Notes: generated from the letters alone by a model not told the origin. A DNA stretch of 34,839 nt from Plasmopara viticola (GCA_001695595.3 MBPM02000286.1:1-34839); one strand, 5' to 3'. Positions 23,143-32,524 are shown, counted from the stretch's first letter. A program made the numbers and translations.

Positions 23143-23400
23143 ATGGATATTACATATCTATCCGATACCGATGATACTGGTTATGTTAAAGATGCCGAAC
23201 AACAGGAACCGGTAGATACCGAAATACCGAGTGATTTATATGAGTACTCGAAAATAGAAAAGCATTCAGCATCTGACATAATACAGCTCTGTAGAGAGAT
23301 TGATTTAATTAGTGCAAGTATCAACAAGTGTCAGTTTATAAAGGAAAAGCACACTAATGCGGGAAAACATGTATTTTGTCGTATCCGTCATAATATTTGA
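23143..23400 (+). CDS. Hypothetical 85-residue acidic protein
   Basis: An AT-rich ORF of 85 codons preceded by TATA-like sequence (tttatatagacac, 16 nt before the ATG). The N-terminal half is acidic (MDITYLSDTDDTGYVKD); the C-terminal half is basic with two Cys. I do not recognise it. It diverges from the CRN gene and its last 47 nt overlap the end of the broken minus gene at 23354-23744. Composition places it with the viral genes. Confidence 0.45.
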   Translation: MDITYLSDTDDTGYVKDAEQQEPVDTEIPSDLYEYSKIEKHSASDIIQLCREIDLISASINKCQFIKEKHTNAGKHVFCRIRHNI

Positions 23401-23744
23401 ACACAACTCCATCAACTTTATTATTTCGGATGTTCTCAATGATCGCTTTACGCAACATACGATTATGTCCAGTATCAATGCATCATTGTTTGTATCTGGC
23501 ATTCAGTATTGTTAGTGGAATTTCGAGATAATCTCCTTTGCTAACAAATCCATCTTTGAGTAAACCTTCTCTATCTTTTGTGAAGATCTCTTCTTTGAAG
23601 TATTTTGAAATGGATGATTCAACCTTTTTTTGAGCCAATTCAAAAACGCAAAAACTCCAATTCTTTCACTATCACATCGATTCTATCATCTTTTGGAGCA
23701 ACTTCATCCACTTCAGGTCCTCTGTATCGTCTGATTCTATTCAT
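23354..23744 (-). pseudogene. Broken viral hypothetical gene downstream of the protease
   Basis: A coding stretch recoverable only across two lesions. It begins at an ATG at 23744, 12 nt after the protease stop, with MNRIRRYRGPEVDEVAPKDD. A frameshift at about 23640-23660 leads into FELAQKKVESSISKYFKEE and GLLKDGFVSKGDYLEIPL. An in-frame TGA at 23483-23485 interrupts it. It then continues as MLRKAIIENIRNNKVDGVVF to a TAG at 23354-23356. The central part is probably helical or coiled coil. About 130 residues in total. Function unknown; its position suggests co-transcription with the protease. Confidence 0.5.
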
Positions 23745-23756
23745 AATGACTCTATA

Positions 23757-24143
23757 TTAACGAAGTGAAACTTCTGTATTCAAATCGTAAAAATGTCTCA
23801 ATAAATCAGGTCGATTGTGTTGTTTGCTATACAGATACAACAGACTCCATAAATCACAATAATTATCATAGGTCTCTTGAAACTGTTTATTATTACATTC
23901 CATATCACCCAGAATTCTTGGAGGCCCTAAACCCATCGAATCAAAGTATTCATTGTTGCACACACAAACCCAATGGCCTACACCTGAGTCTAATCGAAGT
24001 AATATAATATAGCTTCCATTCCCTAGGGGGCCTCTGATTTTTCTAAAACCTATTATCCCATCAACATGAACATTCAGCTGATTTGCGAGCTCTTGTAGTT
24101 CATTAGCCGTCGATTCACCCAATTTATTTAATTTAAAAATCAT
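23757..24143 (-). CDS. Adenain-like cysteine protease (maturation protease)
   Basis: A 128-residue intact ORF with the catalytic layout of the adenovirus/Polinton maturation protease family: His57 in GVGHWVCV, Asp68 in EYFDSMG, Gln89 and Cys96 in QETYDNYCDLWSLLYL. The order His-Asp-Gln-Cys and the spacing match the family. It is short but contains the whole core, and the segment after the Cys ends normally. In relatives this enzyme cleaves capsid precursor proteins during virion maturation at (M/I/L)xGG-x or (M/I/L)xGx-G. Such sites occur in the proteins encoded at 32612-33145 and 31626-32276. It is divergent from the capsid gene with 60 bp between the starts. Confidence 0.85.
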   Translation of the reverse strand: MIFKLNKLGESTANELQELANQLNVHVDGIIGFRKIRGPLGNGSYIILLRLDSGVGHWVCVCNNEYFDSMGLGPPRILGDMECNNKQFQETYDNYCDLWSLLYLYSKQHNRPDLLRHFYDLNTEVSLR

Positions 24144-24203
24144 TATGTAATGCTTATATATAGCTAATCATAATATAACAGGCATTAACCTTCAATTTTA
24201 ATA
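24144..24203. promoter_or_regulatory. Divergent AT-rich promoter, protease / major capsid protein
   Basis: Sixty bp between the two start codons with TATA-like runs (cttatatatagc). The 12-mer ataatataacag at 24170-24181 lies 22 nt before the capsid ATG. The same 12-mer lies 18 nt before the ATPase ATG (29009-29020), which suggests a shared viral promoter element. Confidence 0.55.
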
Positions 24204-25978
24204 ATGAGTGATAGCACCCAATTAGCAGATTCGTTTTTATTCGATTCAACAACTAATCCGGATCCAGTTGTCAGTGTCAGCAAAGACAAGCGTGTTGTAA
24301 ATGTCGTTGATGACAACAACGGTTCGTATCAATCGGGAACTGTCATCATTAATGCGACTTCACAACTAAATGGCTCTACTGGGTATGGCAGTCTTCGAGA
24401 TGCATATGTAGTCGTTCCTTATGTAGTAACGGTTAAAAATACGTCTGCCTCAGCTTTTAATGGTACTCTAAATCGTTTTGCGGTAGGATTAAAGGCTGGT
24501 GTATGGAACATTTTAGATAAATTAGCGGTTGAAATCAACGGTAAAAGTGTCATTACCAGCAATGACTATAAAAATTATTGGAACAATTTACGTGCTCAAA
24601 CTGAATGGTGTGATGATGATTTATTGAAGAACGGTGCAGATTGCTATCTTGCTCCAGATGATGTAGTTAGTCTAAATTTCCCACAAAGTAGTAGCAATCC
24701 TACCGCTTCAACACAAGGAGATGGTTTTGTGAATAATTCAGTTAATGCTGCCACAACTGTAGCTACTGGTTTAATTCCAGAAACAAATCCAGCTCTTAAT
24801 AACGGACTAATCCAGCGTCTAATTTGGAATCCACAACAAATTGGTACCTCTGATGCCACTGGAGCAACGATTACAGCAACAAACCCTCTTGGTTGGCCGA
24901 CAACGCGAAGTGGTGCAATCTTTCTAAAATTCAACAACAAGGTACTGGTGGATACGTAGCTGGCGTTACTACCGCAGGAGGTGTTGCTGGTACGTGGTAT
25001 TATATGCTAAAGCTTCGTTTAGTTGATCTCCATCCAATCTTTAAGGAATTGGATCTTGTTGCGAACCCTCAAATCAAATTAACGATGACGTTCAATACCG
25101 GCTTTGTTGATATCACAACTGCAACTGGTGATTTAATGAGCTTATCCTCTCTCTCCCTAAACGGTTGCTCGACGGTTCCAGTAATGATATCAAGTGCGGC
25201 CCCAGGTCATCCAAATGCAGGGAAACTTACAACTGGCGGAGCTGGCTCACTTCGAGTAGCTTTCGGCGTTATGTCCAACAACATTACACAGATCTCTACT
25301 TCTGGTCAAATCTTCCAATTTACAACAACTCGTTTATATATCCCTTTCTACGATATCGCTAATCAAAGTCAAATTGTTGTTAAACCTGTTAAGAAAGTCA
25401 ATTACCTCGATTGCTACGCACAGTATTTCAAATCAAAAGCAGGTACTGGTCAACAAAACTCTCAGCAAAACGCTCCGTTTAGCTTTCAATTATCTTCAAG
25501 CTTAAAGAATATCAAATACATTGCTCTGATTCCATATAGTGAAACAAGCAGTGGTCATTTCGTAAGCGCAACGAATATTGAACAATTCCAATCCCCATTT
25601 GACAGTGCTCCATGGACTTGTCAGCCAGGAGTAAGCATTCGCAATTTCCAAGTAATGGTTGGCAATGAAAATGTATTCAACAAAACGCATGATTACTCAT
25701 TTGAATCGTTCCAAGACGAAGTCAAGAAGCTCGGAGCTATTAATGGAGCGCTATCGCATGAGATTAGCAACGGATTATTTGATTCCTACAAATGGGATGT
25801 TGGTCAGCGTGTTCTAATTGCAGACTGCTCTCGATTAACGAATCCAGATGTGCCTCAATCTATCCTTGTCTCCGGCACCAATACTTGCAGTCAAGGAATG
25901 AATTGTCTAATTCTCGTTGTTTACGGTCGATCTATGTCTATTGATCGTTTAACCGGTGAAGTGGTTGAATATGAGTAG
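24204..25978 (+). CDS. Major capsid protein, double jelly-roll (PLV type), one frameshift
   Basis: About 591 codons in two overlapping frames. The N-terminal part (24204 to about 24896) has the VVDDNNGSYQSGTVIINATS and GYGSLRDAYVVVPYVVTV blocks near the start, typical of Polinton-like virus major capsid proteins. GVWNILDKLAVEINGKSV follows. A single missing base near 24894-24897 moves the frame; the second part (WCNLSKIQQQGTGGY onward) runs to a TAG at 25976-25978 and includes LKLRLVDLHPIFKELDLV and FQVMVGNENVFN. Double jelly-roll capsid proteins form the trimeric capsomers of the icosahedral shell. Length is normal for the group. The frameshift may be a mutation or a sequence error. A perfect hairpin begins two bases after the stop. 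Confidence 0.85.
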
Positions 25979-26305
25979 ATTGGAGCGAGCTCCAGAGTGG
26001 GCGCCCGTAGGGCCCCAGGGGACCTTCGGTCCTCCACCATTGGCTCGCGGAGTGAACTCCCTCGCCGTACGAACGAAGTTCGAAGGGTCTTTGCCCGCCG
26101 AACAAGTTCGCCTGGTTTTCAGACCAGTCAGGCTATTGGTGTCCGTCAGCCGGCAAAAAAAAAGCAATTTTTCTTGTTGACATCCGAACGAACCGCAATC
26201 GAAGATTGCTCGGCTACCTCTGGTAGCTACAGTTCGAAAGGTCTTTGACCGTCGAACAAGTTCGAGCGGTCGTCAGACCGAAATCTTTTGAGCTTTACTC
26301 AAAAT
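25979..26305. terminator. Hairpin cluster between convergent capsid and fibre genes
   Basis: Perfect short inverted repeats at 25981-25994 (tggagc-ga-gctcca), 26020-26032, 26049-26060, 26070-26082, 26195-26209, 26213-26227 and 26286-26304 (7-bp stem; its loop holds the inferred fibre stop). A repeat pair at 26078-26127 and 26232-26280 adds more stems. The stretch is far more GC-rich than the viral genes. A role in transcript 3'-end formation on both strands is the simplest reading, by analogy with hairpin-directed polyadenylation in mimivirus and its virophages. Confidence 0.6.
26078..26280 (+). repeat. Two copies of a ~50-nt two-stem repeat with covariation
   Basis: Copy 1 is at 26078-26127 and copy 2 at 26232-26280; about 85% of bases agree. 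Each folds into an outer gttcg/cgaac stem and a second stem that is ctggt/accag in copy 1 and cggtc/gaccg in copy 2, so the differing bases still pair. Stems are seen in the sequence; selection on RNA structure is inference from two copies only. Confidence 0.6.
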
Positions 26306-28988
26306 TATGCTTCAGCTCCATCTCAAGTTGCTTCACTTGATTGAGTAATTTTTTTTATCATGCAGAAGTTTATCGCTGTAATTTTACTATAATCAATGTT
26401 CATCTGATATCCTTCTATGTCATCTTCATCCACTTTCTTCAAGTTTTCATTCGGTGTCATTGATAGTAAGTTTATGTATCCAGCTGCATACAATTCTTGA
26501 CTGATGAAACCAATCTTTGGGATAGTTTCATCTGATCCTTTGTATCGATATTCATAGATACTTAGATCATAGAATTTATCGCAATAAACAGTGTCTAATT
26601 GTTTAATAATGTCTTTGCAACGACGATCAGATGTACAGTAGATTGAACTGCATTGAATTGGTCCACCAAATGTAGCTGCAACACTTACTGTTACTGGACC
26701 TAATTGAGATGTTGTATATGCTGTACTACTACCTTGTGCATATAATTGTCCACCTACATTAAAAGTATTACTTACCGTTCCTGATACGCTTAACATAGCT
26801 GATGGAGAAGTAGTTCAAATTCCTAATCGACCATTTGTATCCAAAATCATCTTAGTTGAGTTATTGACTCCGAATCGCAAATCATTGTTAGTCAAATTGC
26901 CCATCCAAGTTGCATTAGTAGATGTTGTATTCGGTCCAGAGTTAATTTCAATACAAAAATCAATTGGCGATACATTATTTGATTGAAGGTCCAATACTTT
27001 CTGGTAGGAACCATCAACATAGTTTGCACTTCCAAAAGCAGTTACTGCAGCAGCAGCTATAGCATTAACTGCTAATGCTCCAGTTGATAACATTCTACAT
27101 GTTTCTGATACATTGTTTGTAGCAGATGGTGTTAAAAATACTAGGTCACCAGCAGCTGCAGCAGTACGTTGAGATAAAATTACACCATGAGGCATACCAT
27201 CTACATTACTATTTCTTAATGCAATCGCAGCTGAATTGTACTGTCCATTTGTATTTACTGTTGATAACATATTTAAGCCATAATTACTTGCATTAGTAGT
27301 GCCGGTAGGTTGGGTAGCATCTGATGATGTAAAATTAACTTTACCAACATTCGTTAAATTTCTACTTGCATCTGATACTAATGCTTTTGAAGCTTCTGCT
27401 GTTCCTAGGCCCATAGTTAAATCTAAGTAGTTAAGCTCTGTTGCATTTGATGTAATTAATGTACCACCAAGCTTTAATCCAACAGTAGCTGCATTATGAT
27501 TTAAAATATCAATATTATTAACACTATCACATTGCAATCGTCTTGTATTGTTTGAATTTAAGAAGAAACTATGGTTTGTAAAAGAACCAATATCTTGAGC
27601 ACCACCACTATTTTGTATGGTTAAGCGAAAGGTACTCGTTGAGGTTGTATTACTGATTGAAAGTGGAGTAGTGCCATTTGTAATTGTCAATGACGTAGGT
27701 AGCGTTAAATCTCCTGTAGATGTAATATTTGGTTGAGCTGCTGTTTGTAAAGTTCCTGCAATAGAAGTAGCGCTTAATGATGAGATACCAGAGACAGCGC
27801 CCGTTGAGCTAATTGTCATTCTTCCTGTATTACCTGTTTGAAAGACTAAATTGTTTGCTGTAGATGTTCCAAAATAAGCATCCCCATTGTTAAAATGAAA
27901 CAGAGCACATGTTGAAGTCCCATTTATAGATCTAAACGATGCCCATTAGCAGTTAAAGTAGCGGTTACTAATCCTGCCGTATTCAATGATGTTAAAGTTC
28001 CAATCGATGTAATTTTTGGTTGTGCTGCTGTTTGAAGTGTCCCAGTAATTGATGTAGCCGTAAGAGTCGCTAACGTTCCAATCGATGTAATATTTGGCTG
28101 AGCAGCTGTTTGAAGTGTTCCAAAAGTTGATGTAGCCGTAAGGGTCGCTAAAGTTCCAATCGATGTAATATTGGGCTGAGCGGCTGTTTGAAGTGTTCCA
28201 TATAAAGTTGAAGCGGATATATTAGTAGCTGTCAATGTGTTATTAACAGCTACATTTCCATTCGTTAATACTGACATTTGCACAGATCCATTATTTGATG
28301 CAAAAGTCAATGGATGATTTGAAAACGTTTGAAGACAACATTGAGTTCCATCGAAGCACTGCTGATAAATAACTGTTCCATCAGTGATTTGATACAATGA
28401 GTTTGTTAATGCTGTCGATCCGATAATATCTAATTGTTTAGCTGGAGATGTGTTATTAATGCCTACGAAACCAGTGGATCCTATCATTATTTTTCTATTC
28501 CCATTTGTTCTCAAATGAAACTTATTCACTGTTGTACTGCCAAATGTCTGATCTCCAGATACAATATCAACAGATAATGAGCACGGGCCACTCGACAGGG
28601 AGTTATTACAAGTTATAGGGGTAGATCCACTAATTTTGAGTGTTGATGAAATTGTTCCCAGTGATGTAGTGTTAGGCTGTGCAGCTGTTTGAAGAGTTCC
28701 TGTAAATTGTGATGCTGAGAGATTATTAATGTTCGCGATGTCTCTGGTAGAGTCACTCGCAATCAATTTCCCAGCGGAAGCTGTTCCTGGTGTAATACCC
28801 GACAGCACACTCAAATCAATCATTGTTCCATTTTGATAGATATTTCCAGTGATGTACAAATCCGAAGTGTAATTCACCCCATTTCTTTTGTTATATCGCA
28901 AATCGCCAATACTAATAGTCAAGTAATCCAATGAGCCGATATAGTCTGATGGATTGTATAAGGATGGAATATAATTAGGTGGTAGCAT
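26295..28988 (-). pseudogene. Virion fibre protein with GTLQTAAQPNITS repeats and S74 chaperone domain
   Basis: About 895 codons read across three lesions. The start at 28988 (MLPPNYIPSLYNPSDYIGSL) gives the 5' gene edge. The shaft has a 78-nt (26-residue) repeat, GTLQTAAQPNITSIGTL, three times in tandem at 28000-28200, and single copies near 28690 and 27745. The C terminus (26323 to about 26640) is a chaperone-of-endosialidase (peptidase S74) domain, with TSDRRCKDIIKQLD and PKIGFISQELYAAG. This domain trimerises fibres and cleaves itself off in relatives. Lesions: a frameshift near 27936-27945, an in-frame TGA at 26815-26817 (where GGA, Gly, would fit), and an A8 run near 26349-26356 that shifts the last residues. 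The frame ending at 26295 gives a coherent helical tail. Likely the host-attachment fibre. Confidence 0.8.
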
Positions 28989-29038
28989 TTTGTAAAACGA
29001 TCCTTTATATAATATAACAGATAGATTTGTCATGCAAG
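28989..29038. promoter_or_regulatory. Divergent promoter, fibre / packaging ATPase
   Basis: Fifty bp between the start codons at 28988 (minus) and 29039 (plus), with ctttatataatataacag. The 12-mer at 29009-29020 equals the one upstream of the capsid gene. Confidence 0.55.
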
Positions 29039-29707
29039 ATGAGTTCAATTCCTGATTTTGGTGGAATGCTCCCAAAGGAGTTTAAAAAGAAATCGTTCGG
29101 AGAAAATGAAAAGCTTGGTATTCAAAAGCTTTTTCGTTTAATAGTATTAGGTCCCAGCTTCTCTGGTAAATCAAATCTAGCTTTTCATATACTTAAAGAG
29201 TCTCCACACGTCTATAGTCACCTTCACGTCATAGCACGCAATCCTGACCAAGAGTTATACGATAACATCAACGAAAAATTACAAGGTTTTGTAACTTTCT
29301 ATAATCCGGATGCTCCTCCAAGTGTTGACGCCATCAAAGAGATTCCAAATGCTTTACAGCTTGTTATTATTGATGATTATTCCAACGATAAGAAGCTTCA
29401 GAGAGATTTGTTTAGTCATTTCTTTACTCGAGGAAGACACAAAGGACTTTCAACAATCTTCATAGCTCATAGTTTTTTTGCTACTGACAAGATGATTAGA
29501 TTGAATTTTGAATACATCGCTATTCTAAAAGCAAATTCAAAACGCGATCTACAGCTAATTTTGAAAGATTTCAATCTACCTGGAGTAAGTGAAGATGATA
29601 TCTACAGGTATTACAAACAAGCAACATCTGAAAAGGGACAGATGTTGTTTATAGACTCTGTTAAGCAACAGATCCGGAAGAATTTTGAAGGTGAGGTTTT
29701 TAATTAA
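29039..29707 (+). CDS. A32-like genome-packaging ATPase (FtsK/HerA superfamily)
   Basis: A 222-residue intact ORF. Walker A is GPSFSGKS at residues 38-45. Walker B is LVIIDD at 108-113, preceded by a long linker typical of the viral A32 packaging ATPases. GRHKGLSTIFIAHS at about 135-150 corresponds to the conserved motif after Walker B. The enzyme would pump the dsDNA genome into the preformed capsid. Start choice: the ATG at 29039 follows an alternative TTG frame start at 29027; the ATG fits the spacing to the promoter motif. The size is normal for PLV ATPases (about 220-250). The gene is undamaged, unlike the capsid genes beside it. A perfect 6-bp hairpin lies 21 nt after the stop. Confidence 0.9.
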   Translation: MSSIPDFGGMLPKEFKKKSFGENEKLGIQKLFRLIVLGPSFSGKSNLAFHILKESPHVYSHLHVIARNPDQELYDNINEKLQGFVTFYNPDAPPSVDAIKEIPNALQLVIIDDYSNDKKLQRDLFSHFFTRGRHKGLSTIFIAHSFFATDKMIRLNFEYIAILKANSKRDLQLILKDFNLPGVSEDDIYRYYKQATSEKGQMLFIDSVKQQIRKNFEGEVFN

Positions 29708-29728
29708 TTTCTCTTATCGAATATAACC

Positions 29729-29743
29729 GTAAACAAAGTTTAC
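29729..29743 (+). terminator. Hairpin after the ATPase gene
   Basis: gtaaac-aaa-gtttac, a perfect 6-bp stem, 21 nt after the ATPase stop and 30 nt before the penton-like start. Confidence 0.5.
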
Positions 29744-29773
29744 TCGGCAACCTACAGATCGAATATTAGAACG

Positions 29774-30612
29774 ATGACGAGCACTATCATTTTTAATCGG
29801 AATAAAATTGTTTCGAATGGCTTGAACAATACATTTAGATTCAAATTTACTGGATCAAGCGTGAATTTCAAAAATCAAGAAATTGCCCTATCGAGCCTGC
29901 AGATTTACAACTCTCAATTCAACATTAATGGAAGTTTATACAGCAACAACACGTTCAGTGTATTAGTTCCAACAGCGGCGACTTATCAATCGGTTTCGAT
30001 CACGCTTCCGAATGGGTACTATTCGTATGCAGATATATCAAACTACATGAGTCTCAGTTAGTTAGTATCGGTGCATATTTGATTGATTTTCAAGGTAATA
30101 ACGTTGTGTATATCGATATGAGAGAAAACGCAACGTACTATTCATGCGAAATCACTTGCTTAGCAACACCAACTTCTGTTCCTAGTGGATATTCACGTCC
30201 ATCGACTGGATTATACTCATTAACCGGAACTGGATTACCGACCGCTACTAATACTCCTCGAATCACTGTTTCAAACAACGGATTTTCCAATGTGATTGGA
30301 TTCAGTCCAGCAACGTACCCATCAAGCATTCAAACAACAAATCAAGTATTTTTGAGCAATATCTCTCCACAAGTTAATCCCGTCAGCAGTTATTTAATTC
30401 GTTCTAATCTTAATAACAATCGGGTTAGCCTCAAGGGACATCAATTGGTCAGTTGATCTCAATTCAGCCACCTGAATATCAGTGGCTCTCGATTAACGAT
30501 GGAGCATACAGCAATATTACTCTGCATCGTCGATCAAGACTTTAATAATGTTAAATTTGAAGACTCCAATTCATTGATAATGCTATTAATTCGTGATAGA
30601 AAGGCTCCATAG
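29774..30612 (+). pseudogene. Penton-like minor capsid protein, three frameshifts
   Basis: About 279 codons in four overlapping frames. It starts MTSTIIFNRNKIVSNGLNN with FKNQEIALSSLQIYNSQFN, the usual opening of Polinton/PLV penton (single jelly-roll) proteins. Frame changes lie near 30050-30056, 30430-30440 and 30500-30530. The pieces in between read QLVSIGAYLIDFQGNN, RITVSNNGFSNVIGFSP, GQLISIQPPEYQWLSINDG, and finally DQDFNNVKFEDSNSLIMLLI. The last is the conserved C-terminal strand, ending at a TAG at 30610-30612. It follows the ATPase and, in relatives, forms the five-fold vertices. The stop codon lies inside a perfect hairpin. Confidence 0.75.
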
Positions 30613-30636
30613 GAGCCCAAGTTATTTTCAATAACT
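30603..30636 (+). terminator. Tandem hairpins at the penton stop codon
   Basis: ggctcc-ata-ggagcc (30603-30617) contains the stop codon. agttatt-ttc-aataact (30620-30636) follows two bases later. Both stems are perfect. Confidence 0.55.
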
Positions 30637-30731
30637 AAAACAATAATTGTAATATTATATAGAGCTGAGCTTAGAGAAACTTGTTCGAAAAGGTCCGCGA
30701 TTTTTCGAGCTTCGTTCTAATAGACTCGATA

Positions 30732-31666
30732 ATGTTTCCAAGTTTTAAATCTCTCCGCGATCGAAAAAATAAATTGAAGCAACTCGCTGAAGAGAACAGT
30801 GAGGAGCTTCAATTAGCACGCATAAAGAATGATCGATACAAACTAACGCAATGGGCTACTGATCTGGATCAAACGATAGATACTTCGACGCTTCAACAAT
30901 TGCTAAGGAAAGTAGCGCCTTCCATGACGACTACCGGAATTCAAGCATCTCCAACAATGACAACAATGGGAATACAAGCAACGCCTTCTATGACAACGAC
31001 GGGAATACAAGCAACCCCATCAATGACAACAATGGGGGTGCAAGCAGTACCGACGATGACTACAATCGATAGTCAATATGATTTAGAAGACATTGGTAAT
31101 GAAGAAGACTCCTTGAGTGATATTGACGACTCCCAGCGTACATACGACTTTGGAACTCAAGTTGAAGCTAGTGATTCAACTTTCAAAGGAATGCACGAGA
31201 AAAACTAATTGATCAATACACCATCAATCCAACTATTATCAAAAGAAAGGTCAATCCAATTCTAAATTCTGGCACTCCAGATAAAAACGTGTATATTGGA
31301 ACAGACGGCAAACTATTCAATGTGAATAATGGTAAGTAAGCAAACAAGCCTCTAAATAAATATGATTGGGTTGCAACGTATGATTACATATTGAATCTTA
31401 TTGACATTGAGACAAAAGATACTGCTACTGGCTCGACACATCAGTTTGTATTCAACATAGAGTCTGGAGCATACGAAGTGCTTCGTGATATTCTGATGAA
31501 CAATTCCTTTCCAGAAGGTACTAGATTACCGATTCCATATAAGAAGGGAAGAAACCAACAAGGTGGCTATATTCCAGTAAATGGAGGTTATCGAGTGAAG
31601 TTAATGGACGTAAACTTAAAAGTTTTTGATGGTGATCGAGTGGAAACCAACAGAGAAGTCTCATGA
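30732..31666 (+). pseudogene. Viral hypothetical protein with an 11-residue repeat, frame-broken
   Basis: The ORF opens at an ATG at 30732 (MFPSFKSLRDRKNKLKQLAE). It has a charged helical segment, then five tandem 11-residue repeats near PSMTTTGIQAT (about 30926-31070), then an acidic stretch. It stops at 31206-31208, but the shifted frame from an A5 run just before continues as LIDQYTINPTIIKRKVNP. It crosses an in-frame TAA at 31337-31339 and reads on through HQFVFNIESGAYEVLRD and GGYRVKLMDVNLKVFDG to 31666. A further shift near 31650 would join it to the next ORF. I do not recognise the family. It is probably a virion or scaffold component because it lies between the penton-like and pVI-like genes. 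Confidence 0.5.
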
Positions 31667-32276
31667 GAAGCGACACTTTATGTACATCAAATTTATGAAG
31701 CAAAATAACATCTCATTCAAGCAATCACCGATGTTCAAAATTCCTGATTCAAATACATATGCGAACAGTAATACCAATATTCAACCAGTAGATCCAAATG
31801 ACAAGGTCATATCAGATGGTAATAATCAAGTGAAAGATATTCTTATCAGATTATACAATGACAACCCTTGGTTAGCGGATGAGAAGGTATTTCTTGAAGG
31901 ACCAAAGATAGGTAAGAAAACATATTACCTTGGTGAATACGCAGCAATCATGAGTAAGAAACAGAAGGAAATCAGTCCGTCTATCAAGAGTCGTGTTGAT
32001 AAAAATGCAAACTGGCTTGGAGCGCTAAACTACATTGTTGATACATACGCAGATCGCATTGTGTCGGAGGATATCAAAGTCAAATCAGTTAATCCAAATC
32101 GTTTTCAAAGGGCTATCTCATTTGACGACTCCATGAGTGGTCTAGGTATTGGTATTCGAAAAGGGCGCCGAGGTATTTTGAAACATAAATTTCATAAACT
32201 TCAAGGAAAGATTGGCTTAGGTAATGATAATCGTCGTTTAGAAAGAGAAATAAAATTGATTCGACGAGCTTTTTGA
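31629..32276 (+). CDS. Viral hypothetical protein with basic tail and protease-type site
   Basis: An open frame of about 215 codons that overlaps the end of the preceding frame. It is either a separate gene or the C-terminal half of one gene of about 515 codons starting at 30732. No start with good context lies inside, which favours the single-gene view. The body contains QVKDILIRLYNDNPWL and GKKTYYLGEYAAIMS, which I do not recognise. Near the C terminus MSGLG (codons at 32133-32147) fits the adenain cleavage pattern (M/I/L)xGx-G. The released tail would be strongly basic (IRKGRRGILKHKFHK), as in viral core or DNA-condensing peptides. This is inference. A hairpin (32305-32317) follows 28 nt after the stop. 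Confidence 0.5.
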   Translation: MVIEWKPTEKSHEKRHFMYIKFMKQNNISFKQSPMFKIPDSNTYANSNTNIQPVDPNDKVISDGNNQVKDILIRLYNDNPWLADEKVFLEGPKIGKKTYYLGEYAAIMSKKQKEISPSIKSRVDKNANWLGALNYIVDTYADRIVSEDIKVKSVNPNRFQRAISFDDSMSGLGIGIRKGRRGILKHKFHKLQGKIGLGNDNRRLEREIKLIRRAF

Positions 32277-32304
32277 TCGTGTTTAATATACCGGAACGGG
32301 AACA

Positions 32305-32317
32305 AAAGCTTCGCTTT
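32305..32317 (+). terminator. Hairpin after the 31629-32276 frame
   Basis: aaagc-ttc-gcttt, a perfect 5-bp stem between the stop at 32276 and the next ATG at 32321. Confidence 0.4.
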
Positions 32318-32320
32318 AAT

Positions 32321-32524
32321 ATGAATTCCAAAATTATAAAAGTACGATATCCAAACCTTAGAGGTAACTCAATCAAATCAGCTGCTCATAGTAATTAAGA
32401 AAGATTATTGAAATCTCTCAAAAGTTTAAAAGAAAAGCTCCAAAATGTACGCTCAAAGGGAGCAGGAATAGATACAGCAAGGGCTCCAACAAAAAATAAA
32501 AAAACTAAGACGTTTGCACTCTAG
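32321..32524 (+). pseudogene. Small basic viral protein with an in-frame stop
   Basis: A 67-codon frame starting MNSKIIKVRYPNLRGNS and ending at a TAG at 32522-32524. An in-frame TAA at 32396-32398 (codon 26) interrupts it; the frame stays open on both sides. The second part is rich in Lys, Arg and Gln (LLKSLKSLKEKLQNVRSK). A net positive charge suggests a DNA-binding core peptide, but no family is recognised. Confidence 0.4.
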
